From: Anisakis pegreffii
Lineage: Eukaryota; Nematoda; Chromadorea; Rhabditida; Anisakidae
Direction of reading: 5' to 3'
Length of the DNA stretch: 64,000 bases
Assembly: GCA_035041965.1 (NCBI GenBank)
Contig: JAPYMA010000016.1
Coordinates: 123,956-187,955 of the forward strand
This document shows, piece by piece, positions 1 to 13,061 of the stretch (the first letter of the stretch is position 1; each line of letters begins with the position of its first letter). The notes under the pieces are model-generated. The model saw nothing but the letters and a program-made list of their open reading frames with translations, was not told where the DNA came from and ran no database searches. A program made the position numbers and the translations under genes.

Positions 1-317
1 AATTCAATTATTCAAATGTATTCACTCTTTATTTCCTCGATCGTTTGTCCAAATCAGAATTTAGAATATTTTAGAATAGCTAACTTCATCAGTAAGTTAT
101 CGCTGCTATTCTTGATTTTTCATTTCATAAGCTTGACTGGTGTGTCCCTCGAACAGCTATGAAACCCCTTCAAAATTTTTTCGATTACTAGTGACATGAG
201 CCAGTGATTTTTGAATTCTCGGTTTTGTCGGTTAGTCGAATATTAATTAATTATTCGTGAATGCATTGTTTTGGAGGAGCATCACCTAGTTTCGTGGAAT
301 CTTATGGCTGGCTTTGA

Positions 318-1455
318 GAGGAAGCGATTGAAGGAAAAAAGGACCATAATTTTAAGGCGTGTGAAATTAATTTTCCTGCTGAAATGCAGCTACCAGTACA
401 TATGAGAATTGCACGCGGATTGGTGGAGAAAACTTCGACGCTTGTTCCACAGCTGATCGAAGAGTATATTTGCATTGGGAAATGTACGATTTGTTCGAGG
501 CAAATCAAAAATGTTAGTTGATATTGAACGTTGGTCAGTTCGAATTGTTTTCGTTGTGTTCAATTTTCATTATTTATTGTTTTTCAGTAGCTTAAGAATT
601 TGATACTACTTTCGCGTCACATTGAACATTAAGACATAAAAATTGATCGGTAGAGTCAGAGGAGGATTTTTTGCTGGAAGGAAGAATGAGTTAGCGAATA
701 CGAATTTTGATTTTCGGTAGATTAGCTGAGAATAAAATGAGATATAGAAACATTGGTTTGAGTTTTTATCAATAATTCCGTCGTCAGATCGTTTAAGGAA
801 ACTTTAGCATTTGATTCTATCGCTGAACGGTATGCATAGAGAAAGGGACTAAAGAGAGGCATAATATTTCCCTTCTCTCACCTTCCCCCTCCCTCTTCTC
901 GAATTTTGGAAGGTATCATTAGTGAATCTTTTCACTAAAGTTCTTGCCAATGCTGCTGCTTTCTGTTGCGCTTACAGGCAATTGACTGATGTATGTCCTT
1001 CGAATAACTTTAAATCTCATGCAAAAAATTGTTACCTAGATTATGGTGGCATGAATCAATGATTCAACGGTATACAATAGGGTACTTTTGAAGTGTGATG
1101 AAGTTTGGATTATTCAAATGAGTGTTCGTATCATATAATGTGTTTAATGGTAAAACTGTCAATATTTCAGACAAACGAATTGTTACGTTGTGTGTCGACG
1201 CGTTCATGTGGTGCGCACTTTCATATGCGATGCCTATCGAAAGTGATTCTCACGCAACTGAAACAGTTCCACAATCAACTCTTTCCGATATGCGGTAAAT
1301 GTCCAAATTGTAGGAGTGAATTTAGATGGGGTGATCTGATCAGAGATCAACGTATACTGATTGCAATTGAAAACGCCGCTCAACCGATACTTCAGAAACA
1401 AGCAAACACTGCTGTTGAATGTCGAATACCGAAAGGGAATTTGGTGAAAATTTAG
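318..1455 (+). CDS. slx-1: SLX1 structure-specific endonuclease subunit, C-terminal exons (partial)
   Basis: Seen: two exons. The first is open from about 318 and ends at 512 (AAT|GTTAGT). The second is 1171-1455 after TATTTCAG; phase 0 joins them and the stop is TAG. The first exon holds a LPVHMRIARG segment that in SLX1 links the nuclease domain to the zinc finger, then CTIC. The second holds RCVSTRSCGAHFHMRC, CGKCPNC and WGDLIR. Together these form the RING/PHD-like finger and the conserved WGDLI ending of SLX1. Known of the family: SLX1 has an N-terminal GIY-YIG nuclease domain and acts with SLX4 to cut branched DNA such as Holliday junctions in the nucleus. Inferred: the GIY-YIG exons lie left of the window, since nothing in 1-317 resembles them. 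The exact acceptor of the first exon is unclear; an in-frame stop at 315-317 limits it. AATAAA signals occur near 2,161 and 2,187, rather far from the stop. Confidence 0.8.
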
Positions 1456-4400
1456 AAGGAATTAATGCACCACCCCACCCCACCCCATCCTCAGCGCCTC
1501 TCATTCATGGAAACAACCTTTCAAGTCTATGTAAACTGTGAAAATCCAGAAAGCCAGATTGGACATCACGTTTTGCCGGCATTTTGTGGCTTCAAATTGT
1601 GAGCAGTTAAGTTATTTGTTGCCCAATTAAAGCAGATTCAAATAAGTTGAAACCAGCAGACATCCATTTGCATCCGAATCAATCCAACTGAACGCATTCA
1701 ACGCATTTGGATGACTCTCTCATCGGTTATTCAACGGGCCTAATCTGAATAGCGAACTGTCCCGAAATGATTTTACACAATTATGACCGCAAACTGGACT
1801 GACTGACTATCCGTCAATTCACTTTAGGCCTTCATCGTTTGACATCTCTTCTTTTCGAACCATCTCCATTCAGTGATTTTCTTTTACTCAAGAGTTCTGC
1901 TCACGTATCGTTCAGTTTGGTTGAACAAACCGTAATCTTGAACACTACTGACTGTGCAAAGAATGGCTCACAATCTCTTACACACAAATTGATTTCTTGT
2001 TAACGTTTCCTTATTGACGGTCTTATTTTGTTGCAATTGTCGTCACGCTCAAAGCGATACATTTGTATTTTTGTTGTAAATTATTGAATGTATCATTCGA
2101 GGATTTTGCTCACTTTGTATATTTCACAAACTGTGTTATAAAATCATTTTTCTTTTTTGAAATAAATAGTTCGCATTACACATTCCAATAAACTGTTTTG
2201 CGTTTTAACTAGTGTCAAAGCATGCAACCTAGAGTCTTCGATCATGGCCAGCGTTGAGTGACATCCAACTCGAAGCATGCCGTTTTTTCGAAACTCAACT
2301 GTGAAATATGGCATCGACCGGGCGGCTTCCCGAATAAGGTTGACCCTGGGTGGTCAATTCGTAACGCAGAAAAATGAACTTTGCACATTGTGTCACCACC
2401 ACCGTTCGTTCGTCTTTTCATCGCAACGATGTGAAAATTTTTTTTGTTAAAAGTAGGAGCCAGGGCACAATTAATTACTCATTGCAGAATTGTGGATGGA
2501 TTTTGGATTTTGATGCTTAGGAACTGTTATTTGATGATTTTTTATGTTGATTTCGAGTTGGTTTATTGATGAGTTATTTTTCATTTACTTCAGAAACTAA
2601 CAGATCTTTTTCGGTAGTCACCCAATTGTTCGATGACCATCGAAAAGGCAAATTTCAAGCGTTGGTTTCTTTCCAGTCAATAACCATGAACCCAAATGTG
2701 GGGCCACCGTCCCAACTCTACCATGAACTGTGTGTGCATTTTGTAAGTTGTCTAACGATAAATATCAAGTGCTGACTGCGTGTCGTTCTCTGCACAACGT
2801 GTTTAATTAAATGCTTTCACTAGCTGGGTAGCCCTCTCAGTCTCGTATGTGCACGAATCATAAGACGGGAGATTACGTGAATGAACAGCTGGATTTTTGT
2901 TCTATGCGAAAAACATGGAGAAGCTGATGAGCTGTGAATGAGTTGACCGCAGTGTGATGCTGCAGGAATGCAGACGGCAAATGGTTTTAACTCCGCAATA
3001 ATGGTTTTAACCAGTCAAACCAGACAATTTCCAGTTCTTCATTCAGTGATCTGGAAGTCTTTTGAGAGAATTTCTTTTTTGTTTCTATAACTCTTCATTC
3101 GTTTTGCTTTTCAGCCTGAAGTGCAGTCTGTGAGTGTTTGTACCATATCATGTTAGTCCGATACTAGGATCAGACCGCCACCACTAACAGCACCGCTTCG
3201 AACAGTACAGTTTTCTCAGGCTCAAATTTATCTTGTACTAGTCTTCGATCAATTTTAGCCTTGTTCATACTTGAGATCACAATTCATTAGGCACGCCCAA
3301 TCATTAATTGATGCTTTAATAAGTTGAAGTTAGCGTTAGTGCCAATGGTAAGTTATTACTATGAGAGTTCCTAAAAGCCAACCGCAGACGTGGAATAGGC
3401 GAATAGCTAGGCAACATGTTTTAAAGGGGGCTGCTAGTACTGTTACAGTTCTGCTGCACTTATCGTAAAGCAACCCCGAGCCAGGAAAACTTTGAGGCGG
3501 GGAGGGGTTGGACGTTGATCTGCATTTCGGTAGATGGATAAGTCCCTCCATGCTCACGGCATGAAAGCATTCCAGGGGAATCTATTTTTGCGTCATCTCG
3601 TCATGTAAGAGGTAACGGAAGGGAACTTGGAAACTGAAGTGATTGTGTCTTTTGTGAAAATAGAGGTCGAATTGTTGGGAGAGGTCAAGGGACTACACCC
3701 GCAATCTGCAGCGAAACTCAAAACATTCAACATAAGAGCATCAAGCCGGCGCTCATCAAAGAGCTAGACTTTATTGGAGAAAAACTTGTCCAGTGGGCAC
3801 CCAGATCAAGACTGTGAGGAAACGGCTTCTCATTGACCCCTAACCACCTCTACCGATAAAGCAGCGAACCACATTTCTTCAGAAATGTGCAGTTGAGTGG
3901 CTAAAAGCTTCGCCAACATGTGTACCAAGTTTTCCTTCACTGTTACTTCCCTTAATTCCCAATCCGCCACCAACATTCAATGCTTCTGAATATTTTGGGT
4001 GACCGATAATTGGACGCCCGACTGGTGTTGGGTCGGTGACCACCGAAAGTCGGTCGGTAATCACCGACGGTTTTGCGGTGCTACCCGATCGTCGGCGAAT
4101 ACCGAGTTGCGGCGATTACCAACCCGTCGGCACCGCTGACCGTAACCGACAGGACGTGCTCGGTGGGTGACGGTGGCAAACCGCCCAACCGATCGGTAAC
4201 CGACCGATTCTCAAAATTATGCGGTCGGTGAATGCCGAGTTGCGGTAATCATCGACACGGCTCTCGGTCATCGACCACCGAGAGGAACCTAGCGGTTCCC
4301 AACACTACCCCCGAAAAGTGAAAGTAAGGCGCCGTGCTAGTCGGTCACCATTGAAACTTCGTTTCGGTTCGTGCGTTCAACGGTGAATGTGCGTTCGCAC

Positions 4401-5473
4401 TGCCAAGGCAGCGAATCGAAACGAACTTTGTGCGGCGTGCAACTGTCGCGGGTCCGGTCCACTTGTCGGAGGTCCAGTTATCGTAGACCCCCCAATATTC
4501 ACGCTCAGAATTTGGGCGCAGTGGCCCATTAACCAGGAACTCGCATTCGGCATTCGCAGCACCTCCACTCGTCCAAACGACTCGAACTCCGAACTTCAGT
4601 CACGATCCAATGATGCAGTATTAGCCAGTAATTTCGATGCGTCATACCAAATAATTAACGTTTGTCAATTCCAACCCCGGCTCATCGAAGCTCCGAGTTT
4701 CATGTCCCATGAATGCAAGGTGTCCCCAATAATAAAGCATGCCTGTGGAGATGTTATATTTGGCGAATCGAGCGTGCAATCTGTTGTGCACTCTGCATAT
4801 ATTCACTGATGATATGCTTTAACAACAATTTTTGCCAATAAAATGATGCCATCAGCTTTTAACGGGTTATTCCAGTGTTTTAGTTGCTCCTTGCAAATTG
4901 ATGCCCGGACGTGGTTCTCTTATTTGATTCCGATGGAGATACCAACGTCAAGCACTGACCACTTCTGGAGCCCCATGGGGTATTATTAACTTCAAGAAAT
5001 CGTACAGTTTGCATCGCAGCACAAAAATTAGCATTTCGGTGGCCTGTGATCAGGTCACGGAGATGCTAATTTACTAATCGAGTGCCAGCAAAATAATTGC
5101 AAGGGTTTCGAAATTTTTTCGCAATATGCTTCGAATTCCACTGTCACCCAATTTAAACCCGATGTGCTGAGTGTGTCATAACCCTGATGTGATGGGTGCT
5201 CCCATTCCGTTGCCAGCCTAGAGTACAAGCTCAAGTTGACAATAAAGGAGTACTGATTGTAGGTGCAGTCTGGTGGACGTGAGTTTATTGCTGCACAAAT
5301 TCGTTCTGTCTGTGTCAGTGTTTATATGAACTGAATTGAAGATTCCTTTCTGCTGCAAAAACGCGATTCGTATCGACTTGAAGTGTGTTGTGTTGTCGAA
5401 ATGAAATTCATTGAGCGAATGCAGTTTTCAGCGAAAAACGTTTTCATTACGGTCAGCGAGTGATAAGTAAAAG
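1456..5473. other. Intergenic stretch, no convincing gene
   Basis: About 4 kb between the SLX1 stop and the next start codon. It holds a C-rich run near 1,470-1,490, a GC-rich palindromic element (4,025-4,305, listed separately) and one 140-codon open frame at 4,387-4,809 (+). That frame has an unusually high GC content for the window and no domain I recognise. It overlaps another frame on the minus strand, so I do not call it a gene. Promoter elements of the 5,474 gene should lie in the right end, but no clear TATA box stands out. Confidence 0.5.
4025..4305. mobile_element. GC-rich element with 8-bp terminal inverted repeats and many imperfect palindromes (possible MITE)
   Basis: The stretch is strikingly richer in CG dinucleotides than its neighbours. 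It starts with GTGTTGGG (4,025-4,032) and ends with the inverse CCCAACAC (4,298-4,305). Inside, variants of an imperfect palindrome of the form TCGGTnAnnACCGA recur many times. No clear target-site duplication is visible, so the transposon reading is an inference. It could also be a decayed simple repeat or a protein-binding array. Confidence 0.35.
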
Positions 5474-8400
5474 ATGGCAGCGAGATCAAGTATGGAGAAC
5501 TGTGAAGGGGATGGATGTGGACTGCACGATGAATCCAATGAAAAGGTAACATCTTGTATCAGTATTAGTAAAATATCATTGCTCATAGTGTCAGATCAGA
5601 ATCAGCGTTCATTTCAGTATTTTGATTGAAATTAATTTAAATCTGATTATTTATATTTATTCTGCTGTTATTTCATTTCTGAAAGGTCGATTGAATATTG
5701 GGATTTCTATCTCATTAAACTCACTTGATTGCGTTCATTATGTAAGGTAGATAAATTATTTCAAACTTTACTGCTCTTTTTTCTATTAATAATATTGTCA
5801 CTATTTTTATATATTGCTAATGATGGTTGCTAATATTTATTGCTATTGTTTCGCTAAGAGGTCCTTAATGTGATTTCTTCTTCACATCAGTTTATATAAT
5901 GTAAAGTTATCAGTTGGTGTGTATTGATTAGTTTTCAGGCGCAGGAAGCTGAAAACAACAAACAACTTGAAAATACATCTTGTAGTGCACCATCGGATCA
6001 ATCTGGGAGTTCGTTTTGTTTGAATTTGTCGGACATCCGTCAATATTTCCCGAAAACAGCGAATTATAAGGTTGGCTTGAAATATTTCATTTTCTTTATT
6101 AAGTTTTTCAATCTGTGATGCTGATTGGCATCGTTTTTTTGTGATTCCATATGATTAGACACTGCAGTCAAACAGTTGAAAGGAACCGACGATGAAAAAC
6201 ACACGGCAGAAGGTTCGAATCCTTTCGTGGTCCCGGGTTGACTCCCAGCCAAATGAGGGGACTACGGATGAGGACTTACCTTTCCAGAAGTTCAAATTAA
6301 TTCCGATCCCTCCAAATCTCTTCAACACTTGATGTTGCCAAGTGATGAATATGGTTGAAATGCTTGAGTTGCGCTTCCTGTTTTAAATTAACAGCCAGCG
6401 TTATTTTAAAAAAATCATCACAGGCAAATGATACTAATCACTCGAGTCCATGGTGTGCGGTTCCTGAAAGATGGGCACATGCCAGAAGTTTCCTTCGGGA
6501 TAAATTGAATTACTGGGTTCAAACGCTCAAGAGGTTCTTTTTTTTCCGATACTCTGAATTCCTCATCTTCATTATGATGATATGTTAAATAAATTTTTGT
6601 GTTCTGAAGTATTTTGATAAAATTGGCGTGGTTAGTTTTAGTGGTGAAATTTCTGTAAAGTCTAATTGTAAGCAAAATCTTTGTTTTTTTTTGCACGAAT
6701 GTTTGTTTCTGAATGTTTATTGTTTCAGTGTTAAATTCAGCGATGAAAAAGATGAACAAATCGCGATGCGAGTCATCCATCAACTGGCATGGTTATTGAA
6801 AAATTCATGGGATGGTCGCAGAGAATCGGAATGTCCTTCAGAAACATTATGGCGTGCAAGAAGAAGTGAGTAATGATCCAATTATTCTCCCACCACTCCT
6901 ATTTTTATGCTTCCCCAGGCGTAAACATGCAAAGGAAACATGTCACTAATCGTCTAGATTCGGCGAACGATCGAATCGATTATTGTAGTGATCGTACTGG
7001 TGTGAACCGAATTGGTACATCTTTTATTACTTACTACGAATCGGCCCAAGAACTGTTCACAGGAACAACAACAGTAGTAGAAAAATGGACAGGAATAGCT
7101 GCTGCACATCTCAAGCATTGACATGAGCGCAGGGTCGTGCGTAAGCTTTGCCTCGCGGTTTTGAGCTTTGAATTACTCTCATAGTTTCGCCTAGACGGGG
7201 GATCAAACGTAGATTTGGTTTAGACGGAGGCCGAGGCAATGGGCTTGAGTCGATTAGTAGAGTGGGGCGAGAGCAGCCTCAACATTTATTTATTGTTAAT
7301 GTTTTCGAATTTAACTCGAAATCAGGGTTTTACAGAAGAGAATCGACTGGATGAAAAATTGTTGCAAAATAAAATAGCCGCGATGCAAATGGAAGGTAGA
7401 ACGAGTTCAGGAGTGAGTAAACTTCAGAATGGCCATCGTTCTAACGAAGGAAACAACCAGCCGCGTTCTAGTAACTGCTAATAATTATTCATTTCATTTT
7501 TTGAAGGAAGAGGAAATGGCTTGAGAGGTAGTCCCTCATTTTCAGTGGGCTACGCCTCTTGAATGCAAACTGCGTGACGCCTGTTGCGCCTGTTGTTCAA
7601 GTTTTCATTTTTTCGTGGCATTTCCACTGCAAAATTCTTTATGCATCCTTAATAGAATAATTATGCTGAATCGATAAATTGCGCGCAGAAGAGGATTCCA
7701 CTCAAGGAGGGTGCAGCTTTTCAAATGGGTTAGGTTTTTGCTTATTATGGCCCCAAAATGGCTTCAGTTCTTTGAGGAGATTGTATTTGGAGGTATCTGT
7801 TCGGTGAGTTTCGCGAACGACATGTCAAAAATCGGCAACGATTTGAAATAACTTTAAGGTTCATCATCGAGTCATCAAACTGAACAACCCGGACAGCAGC
7901 ATTCTTCAATACGTAAAACAAATAACGCAAAGCAGCTAACTCAGTTATCTATGAACAATGGGTTGGTTTCTGAGTGTACCAGTGTCCATTTAATTTTCGA
8001 TCGAAGAGATGGGTGTGGGAATTTTTGATGAGAGTGCGTAGAGTTTCCGGTCAAATTCTATATTTTATAGGAATAAGTGAGAGTTTTCGTGAGCGATATC
8101 GGAATGTTGTTTATTTTTATCGTTCTTTGATTGATTTTGCGTGCAGTATTGCTTCTATCACTACCTTTGCAATGCTCAGTTGTATGTCACACTTCAATAG
8201 TTTTGTTTTTAATTTCAGCGTTCTGTTTCAATTGGTGATTTTACAACGTCAGTGGAAGAGAATATCGAATAAAATGGATGAATTCAGTCAAGAAATTGAT
8301 GATCGATCACATGAAATCGTTGATGATTATGTTCAAAATTTGGGAAAGAAAATTAACGAATTTGCCAACATGCAGTACGCACTAAACAACATGACCTGTA

Positions 8401-10195
8401 TGAGTGAGTTCTTTTTGAAATTTCTTTTTGATTTTAATCTGAATTAGCTCACTGACAAAATTTTGTATGATTTGACAAGTTGTTTGGAAACGAGCTGAAG
8501 GTGTGATACGTTCAAGTGTAGTCGTTGGATTTCCTTAACACGTTGTGCGTTTGTTTTGTATATTGCTGAAGTAACATTTAAAGTTATGAACAAGAACAAC
8601 CTAACGAAGGTTTTCCCCTGAAAAATATCTTTGCTATTTCAATTGAAATGTGAACATAATCAATCTAATTTTATATTCTAGGCATCCAGTTATGACTGTA
8701 TCATGAAAAGGCATTTATTGTTTTGTTATGTTATTGAATTGATAGTTGCTCTCTTTTCCAGAGACTATTATGCGTGAAAGTCATGCGTTGGAGCAAAGAC
8801 TCAAAAGAAGTCGTTATGCAGCTATAATGGCCGATCGAGTTTTGTTTAGTCGAGTGTTTGCGCAGTCACTTGTCACGAAACCAACAAAGAAAAAGAAGAA
8901 GAAGAAGAAGAGATATGTTTCTGCAGTGAATAGTGTTCGTTCGAGGGAGAATGCAACCTTAGGATGCAGTCAAGAATCATCCGGTCATTCTGCTTCAATG
9001 TCATTCACTCATCACAATCCATCGAACTCGAGCGTTTCTGCAATCCAAAACTGCAATTCAACGAATACAACATCTGTTGAACTAAGCAAACAACAGCGAT
9101 CATCAACAGAATCGAGCAGTATTACCCCATTACGATCAAATGTTCAACAGTCTTCGTCATCATCATTAGCGCAGAGTTCTGCTGATAACGAGTCGAATGC
9201 CGATAACGTTAATCAAATTCACGATAGAACGTCTGATGAGTTATCGGTGACGTCGTCCTCGACTACACCACTCACAACGACACCCTCTGATAAGCATTCA
9301 TCGAGTGCACATAGTTGCGATGATGCCACTGAAAATGATCTGGATCTGTCACTTTATGGACGAGGAAAACGGGTTTCGAAACCGAAACGAATCGATGATC
9401 TTGACGAGATGGAAGCGATTAACGTTGTAAAGAAAACAGTGAGAAAGCGTGGAAGGCCACCGAAAAATGGAATCTGTTATATGGATAAACCTGAGAAGCA
9501 AAAATGCGAAGAGAATGGTTACCTAAACGTTACAGAGAGCGGAAAAAAGTTCGACGGGAACAATCAATCGAATATTCCATTCAAAAAACGAAAGTTTAGA
9601 ACGGATTCAAGTGCTGAAATAGCTGTGAATGCTGAAAAGTGTGTTGAAAAGAAGAAACGATTGATTGATGATAGTGATAAAGGATGTGATGAACAAAATA
9701 AATGTGAAATTGTCGAGGAAGACAATCGAATGCCATCAACATCTGATCAACAATCGGTGCCTGCTTCGCTGAATATGGAAGAAAATCAAACAAATGAAGG
9801 TAAATTTCGGAAATTATTCGTTGAAATGCGAAAAAATACCCATAATCATTCAAAAATTTCACCGCTATTCGAAATTTGATGAATGAAAGTTTAAGATAAC
9901 TTAACGCGATAAGTGATTATCATAGAGTGCAAACCGAAAGTTTCCGTAATAACGCATATATTTCGTTTAGGTAACTTTTTGGATCAATCTGAAGGCTATT
10001 CGTTTGATCATTGGCTAAATAGTTGGGCATTCAGAATTGCTTCAGAAAAAAAAAAGAATTGTGAAACGAGAAAAGATTTAAGCTAAAATTGCAGACTGTA
10101 GCGATTCAGATGACGATCTTTTGGATTTGGATGATTTGTCGGATATTGAAGATCGTTGGTTGAATTTTTGTCTCGAAGATGAAAGTTTGTTTTAA
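5474..10195 (+). CDS. Nine-exon gene for an unrecognised, probably nuclear AT-hook protein of about 660 residues
   Basis: Exons by phase-consistent splicing: 5474-5545, 5939-6070, 6424-6533, 6729-6865, 6919-7073, 7326-7412, 8253-8403, 8762-9799, 10095-10195. They total 1,983 nt, an exact multiple of three, from ATG to TAA with AATAAA overlapping the stop. The start is the first ATG of the first open exon. Seen in the product: an acidic, Ser-rich N-terminus; a tryptophan-bearing region (VPERWAHARSFLRDKL, LAWLLKNSWDG); a charged, probably coiled-coil stretch around residues 210-310; a run of eight lysines; a Ser/Thr-rich low-complexity region; an AT-hook (KRGRPPK) next to GRGKRVSKPKR; and an Asp/Glu-rich tail encoded by the last exon. 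AT-hooks bind the minor groove of AT-rich DNA, so a chromatin role is inferred. The coiled-coil followed by a basic tail recalls ING proteins only weakly, and no PHD finger follows. Exon 7 could start at 8219 instead, but that breaks the phase. I do not recognise a family. Confidence 0.6.
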
Positions 10196-10429
10196 TAAAA
10201 CAATATATTTCATTTTCAGTTCTTTAATCAAATTATTCATGTATGCGTATGCTTATAAACAGAGATGAAATTTATTTTCATTTAAATTTCTCGATTTTTA
10301 GCACCCAAAAGATTGATTCTTTTCCACAGCAAGCTGATAACCAGGCTTGCCAAGCTATTTAGTGGTTTAACCTCCCAAATATCCATGAGGATTGTATGCA
10401 GTGCCAGAGAATTTTAAGCGTAAAAAGAA

Positions 10430-11693
10430 TTGTTATGTTATTTGACCTCATCTTATTTGTTTTACATCTTTATACTCTCAGTGATATTCATTGAAGGGGC
10501 CAAAGAAAAGCAGTTCGCGGAGTTGATAGAGCCTTTGATAAATTGGTGTAATAGTTATCGCGATATCGTCGGGAAAGCAATGCCCAAATCAGTAGCTAAG
10601 ACACGTTGTGCTGATCGAAAAAGTTCGTCTTTTGTTGGAGGAATTTCTGATGTATTTTGATTATACGAGTGCAAATATTGGCGAGAACTGTCAGTAACAG
10701 ATAGAAATATCGTTTGCACGAATCCCTCGAAATGAATTTTTTTCAGTGACATAAATCCCTAGTATAATTCGAGCGAGATGAATACTATTGATCCCGCGAA
10801 TAGATTTCAAACTGATGAATCTCATTTAACTCAAACGGATAAGAAATATTCTCACAATCAGTTGTTTTCTTTCCTATTAAAATATTATGATTATGTCCGT
10901 ATCATTTCTATCTTTTTTTCAGAAAAAATTCAGAAATATTCGAATGCGTTGGAGAGCTTACTGAATAATTCTGACAGCGGTGAACAGCTGCGAAATAAAT
11001 CACCTTCAATTGCGAATGGTTTGTTTGCACATCAATTTCATTGTGAACATTTTAAATTTACTCAGCAGATATGTTTCCAATATTTGTATCGTAGTGAACG
11101 ATGATTCCGCTGAAATATTCGATCGAAACATGAACATTGAGATATCTTGGCAAAAATCTAAAGATTATCGGAACAGAAATCAGGTTCAATGAGTTTCTTG
11201 TCCAGATATTTTGTCAAATGCCAATTTATTCAGTGTTCATCAAACTTTTCCTTACCACCCTCTCTCTTTTGCAAGATTTTAATTTCTCACCGCGTCCCTT
11301 TTCATGCTTTTCTCCCTCAAAGTCTCTCTTTTCGGGGCTCCCTGTTGCTCCATTTTGGGCGCCTACCCCCTATCTGCGTGTGTAGAACGCCGAGAAGCTC
11401 ATGATCAATGAAACTAACGTGGAAAGTAGAATCAGAATGCCGACCACCTTTGGACATCGTTTGATGTGAAAAGGTTTGTTAAAAATTGCAAAGCATTCCC
11501 GAAGGGTACTTGTGTAACGCTGAACTTTGAGGATTCGATCTGTTCAGAAGGCGTGAGTTCGATTTCGCGTCGGTCCAAAATCTTTAACAAAGTTTGTAAT
11601 GTATGCGGATGAAAATTATTTTACGAATTTTTTGTTTCAGAGCCAAGCGATGATGATGACGCTGAAGAACACCGCATAGAAGTGGCAAATTGA
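10430..11693 (+). CDS. Possible exons of a small unresolved gene
   Basis: Three stretches read like exons but could not be joined with consistent phases. One is about 10,482-10,660, with a charged segment containing KEKQFAELIEPLINWCNSY. One is about 10,921-11,020, after TTTTTTTCAG and before a GT, with KIQKYSNALESLLNNSDSG. One is about 11,641-11,693, after GTTTCAG, giving EPSDDDDAEEHRIEVAN and a stop. The acidic ending resembles the last exon of the gene just upstream. They might therefore be alternative 3' exons of that gene, or a separate gene. No family is recognised. Confidence 0.25.
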
Positions 11694-12140
11694 AGAAAGA
11701 AAAGAATGGGAATACGATAGTTTCATGAAAGAGTAATGACGTTGCCGAATGCTTTCCAATATTGCATTTTTCTGAATGGACTGAACGAAACTGTTTTATG
11801 CCACTGATTATCATAATGACAATTCAGATTTTCCTAATTCCTGTTGCTAGCTGATCTATTCCCTCATATTTATGTGCAGCAATCGTATAGTAATCTATAT
11901 TAATCTTAATGGTTTTGGTACTGTAACGTAGCTGAAGAAAGTACTATTTGAAGTGAAGTGAAATGAGGTCAAATGAGACAAATTCAATTGTTGAAAAATT
12001 CTTCGTTTGACACTTCAAAACAAATGATAAGTTGAAGCAGCAAACAGCTGTGAAGTACAAACCCAAAGCAGATAAAATTGCGAGTGTGGTGAGTTGTACC
12101 CGTGAAATTTGAATTATAACGGAAAGGAAAGTGTAGGGTG

Positions 12141-12148
12141 CCTTAGAG
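12141..12148. repeat. Left target-site duplication of the hAT element
   Basis: CCTTAGAG directly precedes the CAGGG terminus. Its partner CCTTAGAA is at 13,062-13,069. Confidence 0.8.
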
Positions 12149-13061
12149 CAGGGATCAGCAACCCCCGGTCTGCCGACAAAATTACGCTGAGAATTTTCGA
12201 CATAGAATGTTCTATGTCGAAAGTTTCTGGCGGGCCAAAAGTGTGTCGCCGACACGTACATTTTCTTGATCCATCTGTATTCATCTGAGCATGTTATCCA
12301 AGAATCGTGCACGGATTCTGCTTCCTTGAGCGCATCACCGACAACAGAAGTTGTTTGGAAATCAATAAGCTCCAAGCGAAATGAGGCCTCATCCAACGAA
12401 GGGATGGTTTCTTTAGTCAGGGAGGATATATCCGCTTTTGGGACAGCGAAAGGGTCACGAACAAAAGCGATGGTGTCCCTCGGGATGGAGTAGTCGTCAA
12501 ATCTGGATTTGAAGTTGGCCTGTAGCTGTTTGATGAAATCCAACATTGTATCTGTCGCTTGTCTCCGTGCGTGTGATTTCAGTGTACTGAAGTGCAGGAG
12601 CCTGCCAGTTGTTATGTTTGATTGGAATAACTCCAATTTCTTGGTAAACGATTCAAGCTTTTCAACCATGTCCACAATGGTTTTGCCTTTCCCTGCAGCC
12701 GAGGGTTAAACTGGTTCAGCTGACCAAAAATATCAGTCAAAAATGCCACAGTGGATATGGATATTTCATCTTGTAGAATAGCAAGATGGTCGTTTGCAAT
12801 TCGCTTACACTCAGGAAAGCCTTGACCTCATCCAGTAGTGCCCAGAAGCGCTCCAGCGCTTGGCCTTTACTTGACCAGCGCACGTCGTTGTGGAGTTATT
12901 TCGCTTGGACTATTTTACGATTTTTGCGACAAGCTTAAGCCTACAGATAAGGGAAAACACGTTCGAAAAGTAAGGAAAAAATAATAAAAAAACATGTTGG
13001 CCCGCCAGTCAGTTGCTCGGAGAAATTTTTGCCTGCTGTCAAACCAACTTGCCGACCCCTG
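12149..13061 (-). mobile_element. Decayed hAT-family DNA transposon with intact ends
   Basis: The element starts with CAGGGATCAGCAACC (12,149) and ends with the inverse GCCGACCCCTG (ending 13,061), the typical CAGGGGTCGGCAA-type hAT terminus. It is flanked by CCTTAGAG (12,141-12,148) and CCTTAGAA (13,062-13,069), an 8-bp target duplication with one mismatch, as expected for hAT. On the minus strand it encodes the C-terminal part of a ZBED5/GTF2IRD2-like transposase. Visible landmarks are DVRWSSKGQALERF, then AFLTDIFGQLN, then KLELFQSNI. The first landmark is in a different frame from the others, so a frameshift lies near 12,800. At 913 bp it is far shorter than an autonomous copy and lacks most of the catalytic region. 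A short palindrome (about 12,193-12,222) lies just inside the left end. Confidence 0.85.

Noticed and set aside
4387..4809. 140-codon open frame next to the GC-rich element
   Set aside because: High local GC alone lengthens open frames. There is no recognised domain, no splice partner and an overlapping minus-strand frame.
6200..6245. tRNA-like B box (GGTTCGAATCC) near 6,213
   Set aside because: No matching acceptor stem, A box or anticodon arm can be drawn around it, and it lies in an intron of the 5,474 gene.
8253..8900. ING-family tumour-suppressor domain in the 5,474 gene
   Set aside because: The helical region followed by lysines is only loosely similar, and no PHD finger is encoded downstream. 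The likeness is compatible with any coiled-coil.
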